Shown in pieces: positions 50,565-59,240 of a stretch of 64,000 bases of DNA; the first letter of the stretch is position 1, and the number at the start of each line of letters is the position of its first letter. Origin of the DNA: Planctomycetaceae bacterium. Lineage in GTDB: Bacteria; Planctomycetota; UBA1135; GCA-002686595. The translations under genes were made by a program, and so were the position numbers. Where the stretch lies: contig WGMC01000037.1 in assembly GCA_016125265.1 (NCBI GenBank), positions 1 to 64,000 on the forward strand, given 5' to 3'. The notes below the pieces were generated by a model that saw only the letters and a list, made by a program, of their open reading frames with translations, did no database searches and was not told where the DNA came from.

Positions 50565-51268
50565 ACGAACACCGCGAATCGGCGCGGCACGGGCAAGCCG
50601 GTGCTTCGGGACAAAACCAGCTCCGTGTGCTGCTCGTCGACGACCACGCGCTGCTGCGCGATGCGCTGCGGCACCGGCTGGACAGCGAATCCGACCTGAC
50701 GGTGGTCGGCACGGCGTCCAATGCGGACGACGGCGTGCGACTCGTGCGCGAGTTGCACCCCCACGTCGTCGTGCTCGACATCGACCTGCCCGGTCGGCTG
50801 TGTTTCGACGCGGCGCGGGAGATGTTGTCGGTGGAACCGCCGCCGCGCATCCTCTACCTGTCCGCCTTCCACCACGACCGCTACATCTCGGACGCCCTGG
50901 CGTCGGGCGCCACGGGGTACATCACGAAGGACGAGCCCGCGGAACAGTTGGCCCGCGCGATCCGTCGTGTGGCCGCAGGGCAGCCGTTCTTCTCCGAAAG
51001 GGTGCGCGGTCGACTGGTAGTGGAGGCCGACGGATCGCTGCGCATGGACGGGGGTGACAGCACCCGCGCGGCTTCCCTCACCCCGCGGGAGCTCGAAGTG
51101 CTGCGGTACCTGGCACGGGGCCTCGCCAAGAAGGAGATCGCAAAGGCCATGAACCGCAGCTACAGCACCGTGGATCGCCACACGGAGAACCTGATGGCCA
51201 AGCTCGACATCCACGACCGGGTCGAGCTGGCGCGCTTCGCGATCCGCGAGGGGCTCGCCGAAGCCTGA
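50561..51268 (+). CDS. NarL/LuxR-type response regulator
   Basis: 235 residues from TTG 50561; the start overlaps the kinase stop as TTGA, so coupling is likely. The receiver (about 18-135) has VLLVDDHALLRDAL, acceptor Asp in VVVLDIDLPG, and the Lys in GYITKDEP. The C-terminal DNA-binding domain (SLTPRELEVLRYLARGLAKKEIAKAMNRSYSTVDRHTENLMAKLDI) is LuxR type. This is the cognate output of the kinase in front of it, though its target genes are not visible. A shorter start in frame would cut the receiver. Confidence 0.92.
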   Translation: MNEHRESARHGQAGASGQNQLRVLLVDDHALLRDALRHRLDSESDLTVVGTASNADDGVRLVRELHPHVVVLDIDLPGRLCFDAAREMLSVEPPPRILYLSAFHHDRYISDALASGATGYITKDEPAEQLARAIRRVAAGQPFFSERVRGRLVVEADGSLRMDGGDSTRAASLTPRELEVLRYLARGLAKKEIAKAMNRSYSTVDRHTENLMAKLDIHDRVELARFAIREGLAEA

Positions 51269-51355
51269 CCCCGCCGCATATCTGGGGCGAACACAGGATG
51301 CCCCTGGAGCGCACGAGAGCCGATCTTGTGTTCCAACGGGCGATCGCCCTGGAGC

Positions 51356-51751
51356 ATGCAAGTGTCAGATTCGATTCTCGGCGGGCGTCGTACCTTCCCC
51401 CTCAGTCCCGAGGAGCTCGCACTCCTCGTGGAGCTCTTCAGCGGGCGCGCCCAGGCCAACGGGGAGTCCACGCGTTTCCTGCTTTCCGGATGCGAAGCCC
51501 GGGTCACAGTGCCCGGGGAGGCCGGCTTCACGGCGACCGTGGCGCTGCTCGACGTCGGATTGCGGGAGATCGGACTGGCCTCTGGGCCCCACCAGATCGC
51601 GCCGAACACTCCGATCCAGGTGGAGCTGGCCCACCCGGCCCTCCGCCACTTCCGCTGGGACTGCCGCACGGGGACCACCGGACCGGGCTCGCAGGGCATC
51701 CCGCGTCTGGCGGCGCGGTTCGAGCCCCCCGCGGCGCTCCCCCGCCGCTAA
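51356..51751 (+). CDS. small protein, possibly PilZ-like
   Basis: 131 residues from ATG 51356 (weak GGAG just upstream); the frame is open from 51326 with no better start. No signal peptide. The C-terminal 90 residues have a PilZ-like strand order (ARVTVPGEAGFTATVALLDVGLREIGLASG, TPIQVELAHPALRHFRW), but the RxxxR and DxSxxG signatures that bind cyclic di-GMP are not clear, so this is only a fold guess. It starts 87 bp after the response regulator and converges with pyrK at 22 bp. Confidence 0.55.
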   Translation: MQVSDSILGGRRTFPLSPEELALLVELFSGRAQANGESTRFLLSGCEARVTVPGEAGFTATVALLDVGLREIGLASGPHQIAPNTPIQVELAHPALRHFRWDCRTGTTGPGSQGIPRLAARFEPPAALPRR

Positions 51752-51773
51752 CGGCGGATTCCGCGTCTGCGGT

Positions 51774-52640
51774 TCAGTGGGAGCCTGCGAGCCGCACGTC
51801 CGCGGTGCGGAAGACGGGGCCCTCGACGCAGCACTTGGCGTTGGGCCAATGGCCGAGGGCACCCTCGGGCCGCGTCGGCACGGGGCAGCCGTTGCAGATG
51901 CCCACACCGCAGCCCATCAGGGTTTCGAGGCTGAGGTGGGCCTCCAAGCCACGCTCGTCGGCGAGCCGTTCGACCGCCTCCAGCATGCGTTCGGGCCCGC
52001 ACGCGAGAAGCCGCACCTCGGCGGGCAGGCGGCCCTCGGCCCAAGCGTCGTTCAGAAGGTCCAGGACCGTCCCGCGCCGCCCTTGGCTGCCGTCCATGGT
52101 CGCGGTGCGCACCTCGACCCCCAGGTCGACCATCCGGTCCAGGTCGTAGAGCTGCCCGGCGTTCGCGGCCCCGAAGAAGAGGTGCAACCGGTCCGCCGGG
52201 CACGGAGCGGCGCCGTCCATACCCGCCAGGGCCTGCTCGACCCCCATCGGGAAGGGCGCGAGGCCCACGCCGCCGGCCAGCATCACCCACGGGGCGCCCT
52301 CGCCGTCCAGGGTCGGCCAACCGTTGCCGAGGGGGCCGATCAGGCGCAGCCGCTCGCCCCGCCGTGACGCGGCGAGGGCCCGCGAACCTTTCCCCATGAC
52401 CTTCACGAGGAACTCGAGCCGGCTCCCGAACTGCCGGTAGATCGAGTACGGCCGGGGGATGAACGGCGAGAGGCCGTCCTCCCGCCGCAGCATGTAGAAG
52501 CGGCTGGCGCGGATCGGGGGCGGCGGCGCGAGGGGCTCGACGGCCAGCACGACCCCGTCGGAGCCACAGGTGCGGACGTCGAGGACCACGGCCTCTTGGG
52601 AGCGGGCGTCGGGCGGCGGAGCGGGCACGGGCGGGAGCAT
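51774..52640 (-). CDS. pyrK: dihydroorotate dehydrogenase electron transfer subunit
   Basis: 288 residues from ATG 52640. PyrK passes electrons from dihydroorotate dehydrogenase to NAD. The FAD-binding RPYSIYR run, the NAD-binding GGVGLAPFPM and the 2Fe-2S Cys set CGVGICNGC (C-x4-C-x2-C) plus a fourth Cys in AKCCVEGP are all present. The catalytic partner PyrD is not nearby. It converges with the small PilZ-like gene, and is divergent from the ABC-F gene (42 bp between starts). Confidence 0.93.
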   Translation of the reverse strand: MLPPVPAPPPDARSQEAVVLDVRTCGSDGVVLAVEPLAPPPPIRASRFYMLRREDGLSPFIPRPYSIYRQFGSRLEFLVKVMGKGSRALAASRRGERLRLIGPLGNGWPTLDGEGAPWVMLAGGVGLAPFPMGVEQALAGMDGAAPCPADRLHLFFGAANAGQLYDLDRMVDLGVEVRTATMDGSQGRRGTVLDLLNDAWAEGRLPAEVRLLACGPERMLEAVERLADERGLEAHLSLETLMGCGVGICNGCPVPTRPEGALGHWPNAKCCVEGPVFRTADVRLAGSH

Positions 52641-52682
52641 ACCAGGCCCCTAGCACCGGCCAATCCAGGGAGCCGAACCGCT

Positions 52683-54638
52683 ATGCTCCTTGCCCGATTG
52701 GCTGGCCAGCCAACGGCCAACCGAACCGTGACGCTCCTGCTCGCCCAAAACCTGAAACGCCACTTCGGCGCCCACGAGGTGCTGCGCGGCGCCGACCTGC
52801 GGATCGACCGCGGGGACAAACTGGGCCTGGTCGGGCGCAACGGCGGCGGGAAGAGCACCCTCCTGCGCGCCCTGATGGGCGAGGACCGGCCCGACGACGG
52901 CACGCTGACCGTGCCGCGCAACGTGCGCCTCGGTTACGTGCCCCAGGCCCCCGAGTTCGCCCCCGGCGTGATCGCGTTCGACCATGTGGAGCACGGCCTT
53001 GACGAAGCCCGCGCCCTCGCGCGCGAGATGGCCGAGATCGAGGCCAAGCTGAGCCACGCGACGGGGGACGACTTGAGCAGCCTCGTGGAGCGGCACGGCG
53101 AACTGACCCAGGAGATGGAGATCCTCGGCGGTTGGCAGAGCGAACAGCTCGTCGAAACGGTGCTGTCGGGCATCGGGCTCGCGCGGGGCCTCTGGCAGCG
53201 CGAGGCGCGCACGTTGTCGGGCGGCGAGAAGAGTCGCGTGGCCCTCGCGCGCGAACTGGTGCGCCGGCCAGACGTGCTGTTCCTCGACGAACCGACCAAC
53301 CACCTCGACCTCGAGGGGATCGAGTGGCTCGAGACCTACCTCAAGAACCTCGGCAGCGCGGTCCTCTTCGTCAGCCACGACCGGCGGCTGCTCGACAACG
53401 TCGCGACGGGGATGCTCGAGCTGGAGCGCGGCGTGCTCAAGCGCTATCCGGGGAACTACACGCGCTACGTGACGCTGCGCACCGAGCGCTACGACGCGGA
53501 ACTGCGCGCCTTCGAAGTGCAGCAGGACTACCTGCGCAAGGAAGAGGCGTTCATCAAGAAGCACATGGGCAGCCAGCGCACGGCGGAGGCCAAGGGCCGC
53601 CAGAAGAAGCTGGAGCACGTGGTGCGATTGCAGCGCCCACAGGACGACGTGCGCAAACCGTCGCTCAAACTCGACAAGGTGACACGCGGTGGCGAGATGG
53701 TGCTCGCGACCGAAGGCCTCGCGATCGGGTACGGCGACCACGTATTGCATCGCGGCATCGAGCTGCGCGTCGGACGCGGGGAGCGCATCGGCTTGGTGGG
53801 GCCAAACGGCGCAGGCAAAACGACCCTGCTGCAGGTGTTGGCCGGGCGGCGGGCGCCGCTCGCCGGCGACATCCGCCGCGGCCACCGCGCCGTGTGCGGC
53901 TACTACGACCAGGAAACGGCCGACCTCGACCCCACGGGCACGCCTCTATCGCTGATGCGCCGCGACCTGCCGCTTGCGACTGAGGGCGAACTGCGGTCGC
54001 ACTTGGCGCGTTTCCTGTTCCGCGGCGACGACGTGGAGCTGCCCGTTTCGAGCCTTTCGGGCGGAGAACGCGCGAGGTTGACCCTTGCGCGATTGGTGCT
54101 GACGGCGCCGTCGTGGCTGGCCCTCGACGAGCCGACCAACCACCTGGACCTGGCCGCGCGTACCGCGCTCGAAGAGATGCTCGACCAGTTCCCTGGCGCC
54201 ATGATCTGCATCAGCCACGACCGCGAGTTCCTCGACCACCTGGCGACGCGCATCATCGAAGTCGGACCGGGCGGTCTGCGCGAGTTCCGCGGCAACTACC
54301 GCGATTACCGCCGCGCGCTCGACGAAGCGGACCAGGGAGCACGGGCCGCCGCCGCGGCCAAACCCGCCCGCGCGCCCCAGAAATCCGAGCCACAAAGTGC
54401 TGCCACACCGCGTCCCGCGGCGGCGCCAGCGCGCGGCGACAAACCGCGCAACCCGTACCTCTTCCAGAAGCTCGAGGCCGAGATCATCGCGCTCGAGGAG
54501 GAACGCGCTGCGCTGCAGGCGGAAATGGTCGAGGAGCGTGTGTACCGCGATCCCAAACTGCTCAAGGAGTTGCAGTTGCGCCTGGCCGAGGTGGAGCGGG
54601 ACCTGGAGCAGAAGAACGAGACCTGGGCCAACTGGTAG
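52683..54638 (+). CDS. ABC-F family ATPase (Uup/YdiF-like)
   Basis: 651 residues from ATG 52683, or 636 from the in-frame GTG at 52728 ([14 protein letters not shown]), which fits the family start better. Two ABC domains: Walker [10 protein letters not shown] and GPNGAGKTT, signatures LSGGEKSR and LSGGERAR, and Walker B ending LDEPTNH in both. The linker between them is charged and carries [11 protein letters not shown]-terminal coiled-coil ([30 protein letters not shown]) follows an Ala/Pro-rich stretch. ABC-F proteins act on the ribosome or in resistance; no resistance role is evident. argS follows 7 bp later, so cotranscription is likely. Confidence 0.93.
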   Translation: MLLARLAGQPTANRTVTLLLAQNLKRHFGAHEVLRGADLRIDRGDKLGLVGRNGGGKSTLLRALMGEDRPDDGTLTVPRNVRLGYVPQAPEFAPGVIAFDHVEHGLDEARALAREMAEIEAKLSHATGDDLSSLVERHGELTQEMEILGGWQSEQLVETVLSGIGLARGLWQREARTLSGGEKSRVALARELVRRPDVLFLDEPTNHLDLEGIEWLETYLKNLGSAVLFVSHDRRLLDNVATGMLELERGVLKRYPGNYTRYVTLRTERYDAELRAFEVQQDYLRKEEAFIKKHMGSQRTAEAKGRQKKLEHVVRLQRPQDDVRKPSLKLDKVTRGGEMVLATEGLAIGYGDHVLHRGIELRVGRGERIGLVGPNGAGKTTLLQVLAGRRAPLAGDIRRGHRAVCGYYDQETADLDPTGTPLSLMRRDLPLATEGELRSHLARFLFRGDDVELPVSSLSGGERARLTLARLVLTAPSWLALDEPTNHLDLAARTALEEMLDQFPGAMICISHDREFLDHLATRIIEVGPGGLREFRGNYRDYRRALDEADQGARAAAAAKPARAPQKSEPQSAATPRPAAAPARGDKPRNPYLFQKLEAEIIALEEERAALQAEMVEERVYRDPKLLKELQLRLAEVERDLEQKNETWANW

Positions 54639-54645
54639 TCCCTCC

Positions 54646-56346
54646 ATGCAGTACTTCCTCGATCGCATCCGCATCGCCGTGGCCGAGGCCACCCGCACGC
54701 CGCCGGACCAAATCCGCGTGGAGCAGCCGCGGGACGCGAGCAAAGGCGACTTCGCCGTGCCGTGTTTCGTGCTCGCGAAGGCCGCCAACGCCAATCCGGC
54801 GCAGTTCGCGGCCGAACTCGCGACCAAACTGGCCGGTGACCTCATCGAGATGGAGGTCGCCGTCGCCGGGCCGTTCCTCAACTTCCGCGTGGAGCGCGGC
54901 GAGTTGGCCAAACGCACGATCGAATCGATCCTCGACGCCGGACTTTCGTTCGGTTCGAGCGAAGAGGGCCGCACGAAACGCATCGTGATCGACATGTCCT
55001 CGCCCAACATCGCCAAGCCGATGTCGGTGGGCCACCTGCGTTCGACGGTGATCGGCGCCGCGGTCAAGCGCCTCCATAAGTTCCTCGGCTTCGAGACGTT
55101 TGGCATCAACCACATCGGCGACTGGGGCAGCCAGTTCGGCAAGCTGGTCGCCGCCGTGCGCCGCTGGGGCGGCGGTGTGGACCTCGAGAACGACCCGATC
55201 AAGGCGCTGCTCGACCTCTACGTGCGCTACCACGAGGAAGAGGGCAAGGACCCGAGCCTCGACGAGGAGGCGCGGGCCGCCTTCCGCGAGCTCGAAAGCG
55301 GCGTGGACGGCGAAGTGCGCGCGATCTGGCGCCGACTGACCGAGTTGTCACTCGCCGAGTTCGAGAAGATCTACGCGCGTTTGGGTGTGGAGTTCGACCT
55401 GGTGCGCGGCGAGGCCTACTACGAAACGCACCTCGACGCGACGGTGCAGCGCATCGTCGACGCCGGCATCACCGAGGAGAGCCAGGGCGCACTCATCGTC
55501 GATCTCGAGTCGATCAAAAAGGGCATGCCGCCCTGCTTGCTGCGCAAGACCGACGGCACGACGCTCTACGCCACTCGGGACCTCGCGGCCGTATTCGAAC
55601 GCTGGGAGCTGCACCACTTCGAGCGCTGCCTCTACGTGGTCGGCATGGACCAGCGCCTGCACTTCCAGCAGTTGAAGGCCGTGCTCAAGCGCCTCGAACT
55701 TTTCTGGGAGCCCCGCGTCGTTCACGTGGACTTCGGCATGCTGCGCCTGCCCGAAGGCAAGATGAGCACAAGAAAGGGCCGGGTCGTTTTCCTCGACGAC
55801 GTGCTCGACCGCGCCGTGCAAGAGGCCCGTCGCATCATCGTCGAGAAGAACCCCGGACTGGCGGATCTCGACCGCGTCGCCGAACAGGTGGGTGTCGGTG
55901 CGGTTGTCTTCAACGACTTGAAGCGCGAGCGTGTGAAGGACATCGAGTTCGTCTGGGAGGAGGTGCTCTCCTTCGAGGGCGAAACCGGTCCCTACGTGCA
56001 ATACACCCACGCGCGCCTGTCCTCGATACTGCGCAAGGCCAAGGAATCCGGCGAGGGCGCGGTGCCCCCGGACTGGGGCGCCGTCGGCGATGCCGCGTCG
56101 GTGCTGCTCTCGCTCGGGCGCTTCCCGCAGGTGGTCCGCTCGGCGGCCGAACACGCGGAACCGAGCGAAGTCACCCAGTACCTGCTCGGCCTCTGCCGAG
56201 AGACGAACTCGTGGTACGCCTCCACGCGCGTGCTCGGCGAGGCCCCCCCGGCCACCGCCGCGCGCTTGGCACTGGTCGCCGCCATCCAAACCGTGCTCGC
56301 CACGGGCCTGGGCCTTCTGGGCCTAGCTGCCCCGGCCGAGATGTAG
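54646..56346 (+). CDS. argS: arginyl-tRNA synthetase
   Basis: 566 residues, normal length. The class I motifs are clear: SSPNIAKPMSVGHLRST (HxGH type) near residue 125, KMSTRKG near residue 370, and the DALR anticodon domain with QYTHARLSSILRK. The N-terminal Add1 domain is present. The enzyme charges arginine onto tRNA. ATG 54646 is 7 bp after the ABC-F stop. A GTG-started apt gene follows 36 bp later; ABC-F, argS and apt probably form one operon. Confidence 0.96.
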   Translation: MQYFLDRIRIAVAEATRTPPDQIRVEQPRDASKGDFAVPCFVLAKAANANPAQFAAELATKLAGDLIEMEVAVAGPFLNFRVERGELAKRTIESILDAGLSFGSSEEGRTKRIVIDMSSPNIAKPMSVGHLRSTVIGAAVKRLHKFLGFETFGINHIGDWGSQFGKLVAAVRRWGGGVDLENDPIKALLDLYVRYHEEEGKDPSLDEEARAAFRELESGVDGEVRAIWRRLTELSLAEFEKIYARLGVEFDLVRGEAYYETHLDATVQRIVDAGITEESQGALIVDLESIKKGMPPCLLRKTDGTTLYATRDLAAVFERWELHHFERCLYVVGMDQRLHFQQLKAVLKRLELFWEPRVVHVDFGMLRLPEGKMSTRKGRVVFLDDVLDRAVQEARRIIVEKNPGLADLDRVAEQVGVGAVVFNDLKRERVKDIEFVWEEVLSFEGETGPYVQYTHARLSSILRKAKESGEGAVPPDWGAVGDAASVLLSLGRFPQVVRSAAEHAEPSEVTQYLLGLCRETNSWYASTRVLGEAPPATAARLALVAAIQTVLATGLGLLGLAAPAEM

Positions 56347-56382
56347 TTCCGTCAACGCACCCCGAGCCCCCCCCAACCCGCC

Positions 56383-56892
56383 GTGATCGAATCCTTCATC
56401 CGCGACGTTCCGGACTTCCCCAAGCCCGGCATCCTCTTCAAGGACATCACTCCCCTGCTGCAGAGTGCCGAGGGCCTGGCCCTTGCGATCGACGGCATGG
56501 CAAAGGCCGTGGATCCCTCGACCTACGACATCGTCTGCGGCATCGAGTCGCGCGGCTTCATCTTCGGCACCGCGCTCGCGCGGCAGTTGAACAAGGGATT
56601 CGTGCCGATCCGCAAGCCGGGCAAGTTGCCCTGGAAAACCGCCGCCGAGTCCTACGAACTCGAATACGGCACCGACACGATCGAGATCCACGTGGACGCC
56701 TGCGACAAGGGCAAACGCATGCTCATGGTCGATGACCTGCTGGCCACCGGCGGCACCATGGAGGCAGCGCTGAAGTTGGTCCGCCGCATCGGCGGCCAGC
56801 CAGTCGCGTGTTGCTTCGTGATCGAGCTGGGCTTCCTGCCCGGCCGGGCGAAGCTGGGCCAGGTGCCCGTACATTCCCTGCTGAAGGTCTGA
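56383..56892 (+). CDS. apt: adenine phosphoribosyltransferase
   Basis: 169 residues from GTG 56383, the family length. The enzyme joins adenine to PRPP to make AMP in purine salvage. Marks are DVPDFPKPGILFKDITPLL near the start, GIESRGFIFGTALA, RKPGKLPWKT, and the PRPP site MLMVDDLLATGGT. It follows argS closely. The next gene, the sigma factor, has its own leader of 219 bp with no further gene. Confidence 0.95.
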   Translation: MIESFIRDVPDFPKPGILFKDITPLLQSAEGLALAIDGMAKAVDPSTYDIVCGIESRGFIFGTALARQLNKGFVPIRKPGKLPWKTAAESYELEYGTDTIEIHVDACDKGKRMLMVDDLLATGGTMEAALKLVRRIGGQPVACCFVIELGFLPGRAKLGQVPVHSLLKV

Positions 56893-57111
56893 TTCAGTCC
56901 CGAGGTCCGCCGGACCTGGCGTATCGGGCAACGCGGTCCGTACGATTCGGGAGCGGCGCGGCCCTGTAGGCCGGTTCCGGCGCACTTCTCGGACCTGGTG
57001 CGATTGTGGTCCACCTGGGAACCGGAACAGATTTCCTCCCCAGGTCGAGGGGCACTTGGCTCCGAAGATGGCGGTCCCGGGGCGCGGTGCGCACGGACAA
57101 GGAGGAGCAGG

Positions 57112-58827
57112 ATGGGAGGAAAACAACCGGTTGGACGCGGGAAAACGCCGTCGTCCAAGGGACAGGTCCCGGCGGCAGGCGGGAGGGCGACATCGAAGGC
57201 GCAGGGCAAGTCCCCGGGCGCCGCGGTGGCCAAGACCCAGGCCAAGGCCCCGCGTTCGACCCGGGCTGCGGCGGCCCCCCCTGCCAAGACCACCCGAAAG
57301 CCCGCTCCGCTGCAAAAGGCGCCGTCCAAAGCTGCGCCCAAGTCGGCGGCGAAGGGCGAGCCCAAGGCGGGCTCCAAGGCCGCGCCGAAAGCCGTTCCGA
57401 GCGCGAAGGGCCCGACCAAGGCCAAGGCGAAAACCGCCGTCACCCCCGCCGCGAAGCTGCCGCGCGAAACCACCAAGCAGACCCAGGGCAAAATGCGCGG
57501 CAAGGATTCCAAGTCTCCGTCGGCCCAACCGGGTGCGGCGTTGCCCACGAAGTCGAAGAGCACGAAGTCTGGCTCCGCTTCCCGCGGCGCCGCCGCCACG
57601 CAGGTGGTCGCGTCCCGCGCGACGGCCGCGGCCGCTCGGACCCAACCGGCCGCGCCCAAGGCGGCCCTGCCCCAGCGGGCGCGGCTCGCGGCGGAGATGG
57701 CCCAGGCGAAGGCCGACGCGAACGATCCCACGAAGGCGCCCGCGCCCCAGGCAGCCGCGACCGAGTCGGAAGCAGCGGCGCCCGCCGCCTCCGCCTACTT
57801 CACGGAACCCGAAGTCCCGAAGGGACCCTTCGCCGAACACACCACGGAAGACCTGTGGGTGCTCTACCGCGCCGAGGCCGACCGGCTGAAGTTGGCCGAG
57901 GACAGCGCCAACGCCGAGGCCGACGAGGAGCTCGACGAAGAAGCGGAACTGCGCCGACTCGTTGAGGAAGAGCGCGCCGAGCGCGAGCGCGAAGCCGCGC
58001 TCGCCCGCGGGGAAACGCCGGATTTAGGCGGCGATTCCGAAGCGACCGAGGCAGCGCCCGAGGTCCAGTTCGTGCAGCGCCCCGGCGGTCGGCGCGAACG
58101 GAACTCGCCCGTCCTCGAGCGCCTCCGCAACGAGCTGATCGAGCGCCACTACCCGCTCGTGCGCTACATCGCCGAGCGCCTGCTGCAGACGCTGCCCAAG
58201 TCCATCGAGCTGGACGATCTGGTCAGCGCTGGCCAGTTCGGCCTGATGGACGCCATCCGCGGTTTCGACCCGAGCCGCGGCATCAAGTTCAAGACCTACT
58301 GCTCGACACGCATCCGCGGTTCGATCCTCGACCAACTGCGCAGCCAGGACTGGGTGCCGCGCCTCGTGCGCCTGAAGGCGACCCGCATCGACAAGGCCCT
58401 GCAGCGCCTGACCGGCGAGTTCGGCCGCGAACCGACACACGCGGAGTTGGCGCGCGCCCTCGAGATGGAGCACGGCGAACTGGCCGCGGAACTGATGGAG
58501 AGTCAGGCGCGCACCATGTTCTCGCTCTCGGAGAAGTGGGACGACGACGACGAGGGTTCGGTCGAGAAGGTCGAGATCCTCGAAGACCGCGCCGCGATCG
58601 ATCCGGTGCACGAGCTGAACCGCCGCGACCTCATGGTGTTCATGACCCGCTCCCTGACGCACAAGGAGCGTTTCATCATCGAGCAGTACTACCAGTACGG
58701 CCACACGATGCGCGAGATCGGCGAAATGCTGACCTTGACCGAGAGCCGCGTGTGCCAGATCCACTCGAACGTGATGGGCCGCTTGAAGGGCCTACTCGCG
58801 CAACGCGGCGACACACTTTCGAGCTGA
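57112..58827 (+). CDS. FliA/WhiG-type sigma-70 factor with long histone H1-like N-terminal tail
   Basis: 571 residues; ATG 57112 has a strong Shine-Dalgarno (AAGGAGGAG). Residues 1-240 are low-complexity Lys/Ala/Pro/Ser like the C-terminal tail of histone H1 (for example KAAPKSAAKGEPKAGSKAAP), followed by an acidic coiled stretch (DEELDEEAELRRLVEEERAERERE). From about 330 on, 240 residues form a sigma factor core: region 2 DDLVSAGQFGLMDAIRGFDPSRGIKFKTYCSTRIRG, region 3 EPTHAELARALEM, and region 4 HTMREIGEMLTLTESRVCQIHS. The core is close to FliA/WhiG in length and order. The tail could bind DNA or polyphosphate. No flagellar gene is nearby. Confidence 0.92.
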   Translation: MGGKQPVGRGKTPSSKGQVPAAGGRATSKAQGKSPGAAVAKTQAKAPRSTRAAAAPPAKTTRKPAPLQKAPSKAAPKSAAKGEPKAGSKAAPKAVPSAKGPTKAKAKTAVTPAAKLPRETTKQTQGKMRGKDSKSPSAQPGAALPTKSKSTKSGSASRGAAATQVVASRATAAAARTQPAAPKAALPQRARLAAEMAQAKADANDPTKAPAPQAAATESEAAAPAASAYFTEPEVPKGPFAEHTTEDLWVLYRAEADRLKLAEDSANAEADEELDEEAELRRLVEEERAEREREAALARGETPDLGGDSEATEAAPEVQFVQRPGGRRERNSPVLERLRNELIERHYPLVRYIAERLLQTLPKSIELDDLVSAGQFGLMDAIRGFDPSRGIKFKTYCSTRIRGSILDQLRSQDWVPRLVRLKATRIDKALQRLTGEFGREPTHAELARALEMEHGELAAELMESQARTMFSLSEKWDDDDEGSVEKVEILEDRAAIDPVHELNRRDLMVFMTRSLTHKERFIIEQYYQYGHTMREIGEMLTLTESRVCQIHSNVMGRLKGLLAQRGDTLSS

Positions 58828-58848
58828 ACTGGCGGCGTCGGGCGGTCT

Positions 58849-58885
58849 GTAGGGGCGCGCTCGAGGCAAGCGAGCCCGCACCTAC
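58849..58885 (+). terminator. imperfect 15-bp hairpin after the sigma gene
   Basis: GTAGGGGCGCGCTCG (58849-58863) pairs with CGAGCCCGCACCTAC (58871-58885) at 13 of 15 positions, with a 7-nt loop. It lies 21 bp after the stop. The left arm resembles the GTAGGGGCGCGG piece of the repeats that follow, so the repeat may have been recruited as a terminator. Confidence 0.5.
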
Positions 58886-58914
58886 GGAACGACGTCTCCA
58901 CTCCGCAGCGATGG

Positions 58915-59172
58915 CCCGCCGGGTGCGCGGGCCTCCTGGCCCGCCTCGTTCCCGACCCTGCGGCGCATTCTGTAGGGGCGCGGCCCTGTCCGCGCCCAAG
59001 GGGTGCTGCACCGCGGAAACGCCCCGCCGGGTGCGCGGGCCTCCTGGCCCGCCTTGTTCCGGACCCCGTGGTGCGCTCTGTAGGGGCGCGGCCCCGTCCG
59101 CGCCCAAGGGGTGCTGCACCGCAGGGAACAGCCCCGCGCTCCCAGGCGGGCCAGGAGGCCCGCGCACCCGGC
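58915..59172. repeat. 108-bp tandem repeat with a third inverted partial copy
   Basis: Two tandem copies begin at 58915 and 59023 (exact 108-bp period, a few substitutions). Each has a GCGGGCC-TCCT-GGCCCGC hairpin (58927-58944, 59035-59052), a GGGCGCGG...CCGCGCCC hairpin and GGGGTGCTGCACCGC. A partial copy in the opposite orientation follows at 59137-59172. The same hairpin is also found at 24168-24185. No gene is supported in 58828-59240. Confidence 0.82.
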
Positions 59173-59240
59173 TCTCCACGCACCCGGCTCCCCGCGCACG
59201 CCGCGCACGTCGCCCGCGCGCTGCACGACGAAAGCTACCC

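Noticed and set aside
51356-51751. cyclic di-GMP receptor
   Set aside because: Strand order is PilZ-like, but the RxxxR and DxSxxG ligand motifs are not clear.
57033-57112. anti-Shine-Dalgarno hairpin before the sigma gene
   Set aside because: TTCCTCC could pair with the GGAGGA ribosome site, but only over 6 bp at a distance of about 60 bases, which is close to chance in such DNA.
57112-58827. flagellar regulon marker
   Set aside because: The sigma core resembles FliA, but no flagellar gene is nearby and the long tail is not FliA-like.
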